The notes below the pieces were generated by a model that did not search any database, was not told where the DNA came from, and saw nothing but the letters and a program-made list of their open reading frames with translations. Position numbers and translations under genes: made by a program. A DNA stretch of 10,798 nt from Gammaproteobacteria bacterium (GTDB lineage: Bacteria > Pseudomonadota > Gammaproteobacteria > Thiohalorhabdales > Thiohalorhabdaceae): NCBI GenBank assembly GCA_018609925.1, contig JAHEOG010000036.1:1-10798 (forward strand), written 5' to 3'. Within the stretch, counting starts at the first letter, position 1, and every line of letters starts with the position of its first letter. Below, in pieces: positions 1 through 9,339 of the stretch.

Positions 1-419
1 GACACCGACGCCGGCTCGACGTCCAGGCTGCCCCGGAGCTCCACGGCCAGGCGCTCCGCCGTCTTCTTGCCGATCCCGGGGATCCGGCTCAGGGTCCGCG
101 TGTCGCCTTCCTGGATCGCGCGCCACAGCTCGGGTGGCGACAGCCCCGACAGGACCTGCAAAGCCAGCCGGGCCCCCACTCCGGTCACCCGGAGCAGGGC
201 GGTGAAGAGCCGGTGCTCGTCTGGGGTCAGGAAGCCGAATAGCTGGATGGCGTCCTCACGCACCACCGTCTGGATGCGCAGGCTTACCTCCTCGCCGATG
301 CCAGGGAGGTGGTAGAAGGTGGACAGGGGGGCATCGACGGTGTAGCCGACGCCGCCGGCCTCGACGATCAAAGTGGGAGGGGTCTTCTCCAGGATGGGCC
401 CGCGCAGCCGGCCGATCAC
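1..419 (-). CDS. ruvA: Holliday junction branch migration complex subunit RuvA (C-terminus beyond window)
   Basis: RuvA binds the four-way DNA junction as a tetramer and loads the RuvB hexameric motor for branch migration. About 139 N-terminal residues are present of roughly 200 usual for the family; domain III, which contacts RuvB, lies off the window. The start is GTG at 417-419, giving MIGRLRGPILEK, the usual RuvA opening. The OB-fold domain covers about residues 1-63, with the acidic pin pair Glu55-Asp56 in VREDAIQLFGF. Two helix-hairpin-helix motifs follow: VTGVGARLAL (about 78-87) and IPGIGKKTAERL (about 113-124). The GTG start overlaps the ruvC stop (GTGA, 416-419), so translation is probably coupled. 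By analogy with other Gammaproteobacteria ruvB should follow on the left, but that cannot be seen here. Confidence 0.97.
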   Translation of the reverse strand, partial: MIGRLRGPILEKTPPTLIVEAGGVGYTVDAPLSTFYHLPGIGEEVSLRIQTVVREDAIQLFGFLTPDEHRLFTALLRVTGVGARLALQVLSGLSPPELWRAIQEGDTRTLSRIPGIGKKTAERLAVELRGSLDVEPASV

Positions 420-946
420 CACCGGCCGCCTTTGCGAACCGAAGCGGGGACGCCGCCACCCGAGGCCGCCAGCCGCGAGCGGGCCTGCAGGTGATGGGCG
501 TGGCAGACGGCCACCGCCAGGGCGTCGGCGGCGTCCTCGGGGACCGAACCGTCCAGGCCCAGAAGCCGGCGGACCATGAATCCCACCTGCTCCTTGGCGG
601 CGGAGCCCCGGCCCACCACGGCCTCCTTGATGCGGGCGGGGGTGTACTCGCCCACTGCCAGATCCGCCTCCACCAGGGCGGCGAGGGCCGCCCCCCGGGC
701 CTGGCCCAGCTTGAGGGCCGTCTCGGCGTTGCGCTTGACGTATACGGTCTCCACCGCAGCGGCCTCGACCTTGTGCTCGGATGCGGCGACGCCGATCTCC
801 CGGAAGAGGTAGCCCAGGCGCTCGGGGAAGGCGCCGTCCCCCAGGCGGAGGGCGGCGAAATGCCGGAGCTGGAGGTCAGCCCCTGCGGCGTCGACGATCC
901 CGATTCCGGTCACCCGGGAGCCGGGATCGATGCCGAGAACTCGCAT
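416..946 (-). CDS. ruvC: crossover junction endodeoxyribonuclease RuvC
   Basis: RuvC is the dimeric resolvase that cuts Holliday junctions symmetrically, acting with RuvAB. The protein is 176 residues, close to the usual length. All four catalytic acidic residues of the RNase H-like fold are present at the E. coli positions: Asp7 in MRVLGIDPGS, Glu66 in AAVETVY, and Asp138 and Asp141 in PEDAADALAVA. I chose the ATG at 944-946 because the protein then begins directly with the first beta strand and a GGGGAGAGG ribosome binding site sits just upstream; an in-frame start 30 bases further up would only add a non-conserved tail. The stop overlaps the ruvA GTG start by 4 bp, and yebC ends 29 bp upstream, so the three genes look co-transcribed. 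No SOS box is evident in front of them. Confidence 0.97.
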   Translation of the reverse strand: MRVLGIDPGSRVTGIGIVDAAGADLQLRHFAALRLGDGAFPERLGYLFREIGVAASEHKVEAAAVETVYVKRNAETALKLGQARGAALAALVEADLAVGEYTPARIKEAVVGRGSAAKEQVGFMVRRLLGLDGSVPEDAADALAVAVCHAHHLQARSRLAASGGGVPASVRKGGRW

Positions 947-975
947 GCCCTCTCCCCATCCCGGGGCCCGGGGCA

Positions 976-1725
976 TCAGGCGGTGATGCGGTCGAGGACC
1001 TCATCCGGGATATCGTAGTTGGCGTAGACGCTCTGGACGTCGTCGCAATCCTCCAGCGCCTCCAGGAGCCGAACCACCTGCTCCGCCCGCTGGCCCTCCA
1101 CGTGGACGGTGGTGTCCGGCTTCATCGTGACCTCGGCCACCGAAGGCTGCCAGCCGGCGGCCTCCATATTGGCCTTGACCGACTCGAAGTCCTGGGGATC
1201 GGTGTAGACGGTATACTGGCTGTCATCCGTCTCCATGTCCTCGGCCCCGGCCTCCATTGCGGCCTCCAGGAGCTCGTCCTCGTCGATGCCCTCGGCTTCG
1301 AAGACCAGCATGCCGACCTTCTGGAACAGGTACTCGACGCAGCCGTTCTCGCCCAGGTTGCCGCCGTTCTTGGAGAAGATGTGGCGGATCTCACTGACGG
1401 TGCGATTCTTGTTGTCGGTCATGCACTCCACCAGGACAGCCACACCGCCCGGGGCGTAGCCCTCGTAACGGACCTCGTCGTAGCTGACCCCCTCCAGCTC
1501 GCCGGTGCCGCGCTTGATGGCGCGGTCGATGTTGTCCTTGGGCATGTTCTGGGACAGGGCCCGGTCAATGGCCTGGCGCAGCCGGGGGTTGGCCTCGGGA
1601 TCGCCGCCACCGAGGCGGGCCGCTACCGTGATTTCCTTGATCAGCCGGGTAAAGATCTTGCCCCGCTTGGCGTCCTGGGCCGCCTTGCGGTGCTTGATGT
1701 TGGCCCACTTGCTGTGTCCAGCCAT
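976..1725 (-). CDS. yebC: YebC/TACO1 family translation-associated protein
   Basis: This is a 249-residue member of the YebC/PmpR/TACO1 family. The family was long annotated as a transcriptional regulator, and more recent work links it to translation through difficult, proline-rich stretches. The hallmark N-terminus MAGHSKWANIKHRK is intact, followed by the conserved core DNKNRTVSEIRHIFSKNGGN and GCVEYLFQKVG, and an acidic C-terminal third ending near VYANYDIPDEVLD. Length matches the usual ~245-250 residues. ATG at 1723-1725 was chosen because the conserved motif starts there and an AGGAG lies 10 bases upstream; upstream in-frame sequence is unconserved. The gene precedes ruvC by 29 bp, the classic yebC-ruvC-ruvA order. 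I saw no clear promoter in the 108 bp upstream. Confidence 0.97.
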   Translation of the reverse strand: MAGHSKWANIKHRKAAQDAKRGKIFTRLIKEITVAARLGGGDPEANPRLRQAIDRALSQNMPKDNIDRAIKRGTGELEGVSYDEVRYEGYAPGGVAVLVECMTDNKNRTVSEIRHIFSKNGGNLGENGCVEYLFQKVGMLVFEAEGIDEDELLEAAMEAGAEDMETDDSQYTVYTDPQDFESVKANMEAAGWQPSVAEVTMKPDTTVHVEGQRAEQVVRLLEALEDCDDVQSVYANYDIPDEVLDRITA

Positions 1726-1807
1726 GGCGCGGTCGCTCCTGCCTTTCCCTCGGACTTCCCGACCCCCGCGGGGAACGGGAGCGTTGCGCACCCGGGTCTT
1801 TGCGGGA

Positions 1808-1825
1808 CGCCGGGAGAGCCCGGCG
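1808..1825 (-). terminator. GC-rich stem-loop after the hydrolase gene, possible weak terminator
   Basis: There is a 7-bp perfect stem (CGCCGGG/CCCGGCG) with a 4-base loop, starting 8 bases past the hydrolase stop in the direction of transcription. It has no T-tract on either strand, so it is not a convincing intrinsic terminator. It may slow RNA polymerase, protect the 3' end of the aspS-hydrolase message, or simply reflect the high GC content. Confidence 0.3.
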
Positions 1826-1833
1826 GTCGGCGA

Positions 1834-2502
1834 TCATTCTAGCACAGGCTCGCCATGGCTCCCGAAGTCGCCCTCCCGAAGGAAGTGGGCGATGGCCTCG
1901 GCGGCCGGCCGGCGGAAGATCAGGCCCATGTGCCCGAGGGGCAGGGCTTGCACCTCGGCCCCGGACAGGGGGGTCTCCGCGAGGGCCACCATGCCGTCGT
2001 TGGGGCCCCCAAGGATACGGCGGGTCCCCGGGCGCTCCCGGGTCCCGGCCAGGACCCCCACTTCCCCGGGCGGGGCGGGGAGCCGATCCGGGGCCCCTTC
2101 GGCCAGCTCCCGTCCGCCCTGGCCGAGCCACCAGCGCCCGAGCCAGTGCCCCATAAAGAGCCGGGCCCCGGACGAGCCCCGGTTGGGGGAGCCCAGCAGC
2201 ACGGTGCGCCCGCCCTCGAACCAGCGGGGCTCCCGGGCCGCCAGGGCACGCAAGACCAGCCCGCCCAGGCTGTGACCGACGAAACCGAGGCCCGGCTCGG
2301 GCGGTGGCGGACCAAAGCGGTCGGTCAGCCAGGCGTCTAGGCGAACGGCGTGTTCGGCGAGGCCTCCGTGGCGGGAGGGGTAGCGGAAGCGGTGGGTTTG
2401 GAAGCCCCGCCGGCGCAGGCGCAAAGCCAGGGGCAGCATGGCCGCGGGGACCATCCACAGGCCGTGGACCAGGATGAGGTTTTGAGGAACGGATCGGCTC
2501 AG
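1834..2502 (-). CDS. alpha/beta-hydrolase (lipase/esterase-like), probable CTG start
   Basis: This is a small serine hydrolase of the alpha/beta-hydrolase fold, probably a cytoplasmic esterase or lipase; substrate unknown. Counting from CTG at 2500-2502 it has 222 residues. A complete catalytic triad can be seen: Ser78 in the elbow FVGHSLGG, Asp169 in GGPNDGMV, and His191 in LPLGHMGL. The oxyanion-hole motif LVHGLWM lies at residues 11-17. The first in-frame ATG (2452-2454) would begin after His-Gly and delete that motif and the first core strand, so it is probably wrong. No ATG, GTG or TTG lies between the motif and the region inside aspS. The CTG overlaps the aspS stop as CTGA and has GGGGGTGG just upstream, which fits coupled translation. 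No signal peptide is seen. A coordinate of 1834-2454 would be the conventional automated call. Confidence 0.85.
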   Translation of the reverse strand: MSRSVPQNLILVHGLWMVPAAMLPLALRLRRRGFQTHRFRYPSRHGGLAEHAVRLDAWLTDRFGPPPPEPGLGFVGHSLGGLVLRALAAREPRWFEGGRTVLLGSPNRGSSGARLFMGHWLGRWWLGQGGRELAEGAPDRLPAPPGEVGVLAGTRERPGTRRILGGPNDGMVALAETPLSGAEVQALPLGHMGLIFRRPAAEAIAHFLREGDFGSHGEPVLE

Positions 2503-4280
2503 GATCCACCCCCGGCCCGGCGGCGCAGGCGCAGGCCCAGCTCCTCGAGCTGGGCGGCGGCCACTTCGGAGGGAGCCCGGGTCAAAAGATCGCTGGCGCG
2601 CTGGGTCTTGGGGAAGGCGATGACGTCGCGGATGGACTCGGCCCGGGCCAGCAGGGCCACGAGGCGGTCCAGGCCGAAGGCGATGCCCCCGTGCGGCGGG
2701 GTTCCGAAGCGGAAGGCATCCAGCAGGAAACCGAACTTCTCCTGGGCCTCGTCCTCGCCGATGCCCAGGGCCCGGAAGACCCGGCTCTGGGTTTCGGGAT
2801 CGTGGATGCGGATGGAGCCCCCGCCCACCTCGGCGGCGTTCAGCACCGGGTCGTAGGCCCGGGAAAGGCAGTTGCCCGGATCCGACTCCAACCGGTCAAG
2901 GTGGTCTGGATAGGGAGCGGTGAAGGGGTGGTGCAGCGGCTCGTAGCGCCGTGCCTCCTCGTCCCATTCGAACATGGGGAAGTCGGTGATCCACAGGGGC
3001 CGCCAGCCTTCGCCCAGGAGCCCGCGATCGGCGGCCAGGTGCTCGCGCAGGACCCCCAGGGCCTCGTTGACCACCGCAACCGTATCCGCCCCGAAGAAGA
3101 TCATGTCCCCGGCCTCGGCACTGCTGCGCTCCAGCACCGCGGCGATCACCTCCCCTGGCAGGAACTTGAGGATGGGGGACTGCAGGCCCTCGGCCGGATC
3201 GCCGGGGTCATTCACCTTGATGTAGGCCAGGCCCTTGGCCCCGTACCGGCCCACCAGCTCGGTGTAGTCGTCGATCTCCTTGCGGGAGAGGTCGCCTCCG
3301 CCGGGCAGGCGCAGGGCCGCCACCCGGCCCCCGCTCACCGCCGGCTCGCGGAAGACCTTGAAGTCCACCTCCCCCATCAGGTCGGTGAGCTCGGTGAGCT
3401 CGAGGGGATTGCGCAGGTCGGGCCGATCGCTGCCGAAGCGAGTGGTGGCCTCGTGATAGGTCATGCGCGGGAAAGGATCGGGCAGGGCCTCCTCGCCGAC
3501 TGCCTCGAACACGGTCCGCATCAGCCCTTCCATCAGGGCCATGATGGCCTCCTCGTCGAGGAAGGAGACTTCCAGGTCGAGCTGGGTGAACTCGGGCTGG
3601 CGGTCGGCGCGCAGGTCCTCATCGCGGAAGCACTTGGCGATCTGGTAGTAGCGCTCCACCCCGGCCGCCATGAGGAGCTGCTTGAAGAGCTGGGGGCTCT
3701 GGGGCAGGGCGAAGAAGGACCCGGGATGGGTGCGCGAGGGCACCAGGTAGTCCCGGGCGCCCTCCGGGGTGGAGCGGGTGAGCACCGGCGTCTCCACCTC
3801 GGTGAAGTCGTTGTCGTCCAGGAAGGCCCGCATGGCGGCGATGACCCGGTGGCGCAGGCGGAGGTTGGCGCCCATCTCGGGCCGGCGCAGGTCAAGGTAG
3901 CGGTGGCGAAGGCGGACCTCCTCCCCCACCTCGTCGGCCTCGTCCAGGGGGAAGGGGGGAGTATCGGACCGGTTGAGGACCGTTAGCTCCGAGGCCACCA
4001 GCTCCACCTCGCCGGTGGGCAGCTCGGGATTGACGGTCCCCTCGGGGCGGTCGCGGACCACGCCGCGAACCGAGATGACCCATTCCGGGCGCAGCCGGTG
4101 AGCCTCGGCAAAGACGGCCTCCTGCTCCGGGTGGAAGACCACCTGAAGCAGCCCGGAGCGATCGCGCAGGTCCACGAAGATGACGCCGCCGTGGTCGCGG
4201 CGGCGGTGGATCCAGCCGCAGGCGGTGATCTCCTCGCCGATGTGCTCCCGGCGAGGTTCGGTGCAGAGGTGACTGCGCAT
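2499..4280 (-). CDS. aspS: aspartate--tRNA ligase, likely the non-discriminating Asp/Asn type
   Basis: This class IIb aminoacyl-tRNA synthetase of 593 residues charges tRNA with aspartate in the cytoplasm. The N-terminal OB-fold anticodon domain spans about residues 1-105 (CGWIHRRRDHGGVIF). The catalytic core has motif 1 around 145-166, motif 2 FRDEDLRADRQPEFTQLD (218-235) and motif 3 GIAFGLDRL (532-540). The bacterial GAD insertion lies in roughly 290-430. His30 (RRRDHGG) and Gly81 (RPEGTVNP) match the residues of Pseudomonas-type enzymes that also charge tRNA-Asn, rather than the Leu and Lys-type residues of E. coli. I therefore infer a non-discriminating enzyme working with the GatCAB amidotransferase, which is not in this window. 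The ATG at 4278-4280 gives the standard N-terminus MRSHLC. A putative promoter lies 51 bp upstream, and the hydrolase gene overlaps its 3' end. Confidence 0.97.
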   Translation of the reverse strand: MRSHLCTEPRREHIGEEITACGWIHRRRDHGGVIFVDLRDRSGLLQVVFHPEQEAVFAEAHRLRPEWVISVRGVVRDRPEGTVNPELPTGEVELVASELTVLNRSDTPPFPLDEADEVGEEVRLRHRYLDLRRPEMGANLRLRHRVIAAMRAFLDDNDFTEVETPVLTRSTPEGARDYLVPSRTHPGSFFALPQSPQLFKQLLMAAGVERYYQIAKCFRDEDLRADRQPEFTQLDLEVSFLDEEAIMALMEGLMRTVFEAVGEEALPDPFPRMTYHEATTRFGSDRPDLRNPLELTELTDLMGEVDFKVFREPAVSGGRVAALRLPGGGDLSRKEIDDYTELVGRYGAKGLAYIKVNDPGDPAEGLQSPILKFLPGEVIAAVLERSSAEAGDMIFFGADTVAVVNEALGVLREHLAADRGLLGEGWRPLWITDFPMFEWDEEARRYEPLHHPFTAPYPDHLDRLESDPGNCLSRAYDPVLNAAEVGGGSIRIHDPETQSRVFRALGIGEDEAQEKFGFLLDAFRFGTPPHGGIAFGLDRLVALLARAESIRDVIAFPKTQRASDLLTRAPSEVAAAQLEELGLRLRRRAGGGS

Positions 4281-4330
4281 GCGCTCTCGCGCCCCGAGCC
4301 CGGGGCCTCCCGTTGCCCGAAAAACGGCAA

Positions 4331-4359
4331 ATGGTACGGACCCGCCCCAGCCCAGACAA
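4331..4359 (-). promoter_or_regulatory. candidate sigma-70 promoter of aspS
   Basis: On the minus strand, a -35 element TTGTCT (4354-4359) and a -10 element TACCAT (4331-4336) are separated by exactly 17 bases in the gap between ssb and aspS. Each matches the consensus at 4 of 6 positions. It would give a leader of about 45 bases, containing an imperfect hairpin (TTGCCG, T-rich loop, CGGGCAA). It fits the gap well, but in GC-rich DNA such matches are only suggestive. Confidence 0.4.
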
Positions 4360-4400
4360 GGCGAGGCGGCAACGGGGATGGTTTCTACGATCCCGGCTGG

Positions 4401-4865
4401 CTAGAAGGGGATGTCGTCCTCGAAGTCCTGATCGAAGTCGGCTTGGCCCTCGTCGCCGCTGGCCGGGGACTGGTCCAGCTGGGTGCCGCCACCGATATCC
4501 TGATCCCAACCGCCACCGCCTCCGCCGCGGCCGCCACCGAGCATCTGCATGTCGTTGGCCACCACCTCGGTGGTGTAGCGGGTCTGGCTCTGGTTGTCCT
4601 GCCACTGCCGGGTCTGGAGGCGGCCCTCGATGTAGATCTGCTGGCCCTTGCGCAGGTACTCGCCGGCGATCTCCGCCAGGCGGGCGAACATCACCACGCG
4701 GTGCCAGTCGGTCTGCTCCTGGTTCTGCCCGTCGCGGTCACGGTAGCGCCGCGTGGTGGCCAGGCTCAGGTTGACCACCGCGGTGCCACCTTGGGTGTAG
4801 CGGATCTCCGGATCGCGCCCCAGGTTGCCGATCAGCATGACCTTGTTCACGCCCCCGCTCGCCAT
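4401..4865 (-). CDS. ssb: single-stranded DNA-binding protein SSB
   Basis: SSB is a homotetrameric protein that coats single-stranded DNA in replication, recombination and repair. The 154-residue protein has an OB-fold in about residues 1-112, starting MASGGVNKVMLIGNLGRDPE and including the conserved TDWHRVVMF and YIEGRLQTRQW segments. A short glycine-rich linker follows (about 110-128, GGGRGGGGGG), then an acidic tail ending DFEDDIPF, the tip that recruits partner proteins. Length is somewhat shorter than the 178 residues of E. coli because the linker is short. The ATG at 4863-4865 is preceded by a strong GAGGAGGGGG ribosome binding site. It lies 39 bp after the yajR-like gene, so the two are probably one transcript; uvrA lies beyond, divergently, as an altered version of the familiar ssb-uvrA arrangement. 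Confidence 0.98.
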   Translation of the reverse strand: MASGGVNKVMLIGNLGRDPEIRYTQGGTAVVNLSLATTRRYRDRDGQNQEQTDWHRVVMFARLAEIAGEYLRKGQQIYIEGRLQTRQWQDNQSQTRYTTEVVANDMQMLGGGRGGGGGGWDQDIGGGTQLDQSPASGDEGQADFDQDFEDDIPF

Positions 4866-4904
4866 GGCTTCCCCCTCCTCTCGCTGGCAGGAATCCCGGC
4901 CCGA

Positions 4905-6305
4905 TCAGCCGGCCGGCTCGGCCTGGGCCCCGTCGCCCTCCAGGGCCCGATGCAAGGCCGCCTCATCCACCCGGCGGGTGTCCATCTTGCAATAGGCGGT
5001 GCCCTCATCGGGGAAGACCCGGGCCTCCACCACCCCGGCTACCGCTCGCAGGCAGCCCTCCAGGCGCCGGGCCTGGTCCTCGTCCACCCGCCCCACGGAC
5101 ATGGAGCGGGCCACCAGATCGTGGGGCACCCGCCCGGACAGGGCCACCCCAAGCCAGACCAGGGCGAGGACCGCCCCCAGCTCGAAGACCCATTCGGGGC
5201 CGAAGGCGCCGGCGACGGCGCCGCCCAGGGTCCCGCCCAAAAACGCCCCGAAGAACTCCGAGACATTGTAGGCACCCACGGCCGTTCCCCGCGCGGCGGC
5301 CGGGGCCGCCTTGGAGACCAGCGACGGCAGGCTGGCCTCCAGGATGTTGAACGCGGCGAAGAACGCCGCCAGGGACACCCCGATCCCCCACAGGCCGTGG
5401 GGGGTCCAAGCCAACAATAGCAGGGCCGCCGCCAGCACGACGATGGCCCCCAGGAACACCGGCTGCATGCGCCGGTGGGCCTCGCCCAGGAACACCAGCG
5501 GCGCCATCACGGCGAAGGACACCAACAGGACCGGGAGGTAGATCAGCCACTGGCGGGAGGTGGCCAGCCCCGCCTCGTCCACCAGCATGGGCGGAACCAC
5601 CACGAACAGGGCGGTGAGGATCAGGTGCAGGGCGAAGATGCCGAAGTCCAGCCGGAGCAGGGTAGGGTCAGCGACCACCTCCCGCACCATGGAGGGGGTC
5701 ACCTGGGCGTCGCGGTGGTGGCTGCGGCCGGCCGGGGTTGGTACCACCAGGTAGAGGAGGCCGATCCCCACCACGGCCAGCCCGGCGGTCAGGGCGAAGA
5801 TCCCCGGGACCCCCAGCCAGTGGGCCAGGGTGGGCCCGAGCACCAGCGACACCGAAAAGGAGGCGCCGATGGTCATGCCGATCACGGCCATGGCCCGGGT
5901 CCGGGTCTCGTCCCGAGTGAGATCGGCCACCAGGGCGATCACCGCCGCGGCGATGGCCCCGGCACCCTGCAGGGCGCGACCCAGGACCAGGCCCAGGGCG
6001 GTGTCGGCCATCGCCGCCATCACCGAGCCGGCGGCGAACAGGACCAGCCCTAGGGCGATGACCGGCTTGCGGCCGAGGCGGTCCGAGGCCAGGCCGAAGG
6101 GGATCTGGAGCAGGGCCTGGGTGAGGCCGTAGGCGCCCACCGCCAGGCCGACGATCAGGGGGGTGGCACCGGGGAGATCGCGGGCGTAGAGGGCGAGTAC
6201 GGGCAGCAGCAGGAACAAGCCCAGCATGCGCAGCCCGAAGATGCCGGCTAGGGAAGCAGAGGCCCGAAGCTCGGCCGTCGACATCCTTGAGGACTGATCG
6301 CGCAA
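4905..6305 (-). CDS. yajR: YajR-like major facilitator superfamily transporter with C-terminal YAM domain
   Basis: This is an inner-membrane drug:proton antiporter-type MFS protein of 466 residues, with about twelve hydrophobic helices between residues 12 and 392. MFS motif A is clear between helices 2 and 3 (FGLASDRLGRKPVI, about 70-83). A motif B-like GRALQGAGAIAAA follows at 109-121. After the last helix, residues about 400-457 form a small soluble domain (VGRVDEDQARRLEG ... VVEARVFPDEGTAYCKMDT) that fits the ferredoxin-like YAM domain of E. coli YajR. The physiological substrate is unknown. I chose TTG at 6303-6305 because AGGAG lies 6 bases upstream; the in-frame ATG at 6282-6284 has no properly spaced ribosome binding site. 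The gene sits between ssb (39 bp downstream) and uvrA (divergent). Confidence 0.9.
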   Translation of the reverse strand: MRDQSSRMSTAELRASASLAGIFGLRMLGLFLLLPVLALYARDLPGATPLIVGLAVGAYGLTQALLQIPFGLASDRLGRKPVIALGLVLFAAGSVMAAMADTALGLVLGRALQGAGAIAAAVIALVADLTRDETRTRAMAVIGMTIGASFSVSLVLGPTLAHWLGVPGIFALTAGLAVVGIGLLYLVVPTPAGRSHHRDAQVTPSMVREVVADPTLLRLDFGIFALHLILTALFVVVPPMLVDEAGLATSRQWLIYLPVLLVSFAVMAPLVFLGEAHRRMQPVFLGAIVVLAAALLLLAWTPHGLWGIGVSLAAFFAAFNILEASLPSLVSKAAPAAARGTAVGAYNVSEFFGAFLGGTLGGAVAGAFGPEWVFELGAVLALVWLGVALSGRVPHDLVARSMSVGRVDEDQARRLEGCLRAVAGVVEARVFPDEGTAYCKMDTRRVDEAALHRALEGDGAQAEPAG

Positions 6306-6339
6306 ATCGCTCTCCTGGCAGCGCCCTCCGGGGCCGGTT

Positions 6340-6369
6340 TTGCCCCTCCCGCGAAAAAGGGGCTATGAT
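6340..6369 (+). promoter_or_regulatory. candidate sigma-70 promoter of uvrA
   Basis: TTGCCC (6340-6345, 4 of 6 matches) and TATGAT (6364-6369, 5 of 6) are separated by 18 bases, in the 98-bp gap between the divergent yajR-like gene and uvrA. Transcription would start near 6376, giving a short leader of about 28 bases. No CTG-N10-CAG LexA box overlaps it. The -10 region TATGATA reads TATCATA on the other strand, so it might also serve the divergent gene, although no good -35 is seen for that direction. Confidence 0.55.
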
Positions 6370-6403
6370 ACACGGTTTCCCTTCGGCAGGCGAAACGAGC
6401 TCG

Positions 6404-9253
<2,850 letters not shown>

Positions 9254-9303
9254 GGCCGTCGCCAGAGGCCCGAGGCGCGGCTCAGATCCCGACCAGAAGG
9301 GCT

Positions 9304-9333
9304 TTGACAGGCCGGTAACCTTCGAGCTATGCT
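9304..9333 (+). promoter_or_regulatory. strong sigma-70 promoter upstream of the uvrA-apaH non-coding region
   Basis: A perfect -35 TTGACA (9304-9309), an 18-base spacer and a -10 TATGCT (9328-9333, 4 of 6) lie 50 bp after the uvrA stop. The start site would fall around 9339-9343. It is the best promoter in the window, yet the next clear gene, apaH, begins more than 320 bases downstream and behind two terminators. This suggests the first product is an RNA or an attenuated leader. Confidence 0.7.
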
Positions 9334-9339
9334 CGCTTG

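Noticed and set aside
781..1842. Long plus-strand open frame opposite ruvC and yebC
   Set aside because: It is antisense to two clearly conserved genes with intact catalytic or family motifs. It is a compositional shadow.
4313..4330. Imperfect hairpin (TTGCCCG-AAAAA-CGGCAA) between ssb and aspS as an ssb terminator
   Set aside because: The stem has a bulge and no following T-tract on the minus strand, and it lies downstream of the candidate aspS promoter. At most it is a leader hairpin.
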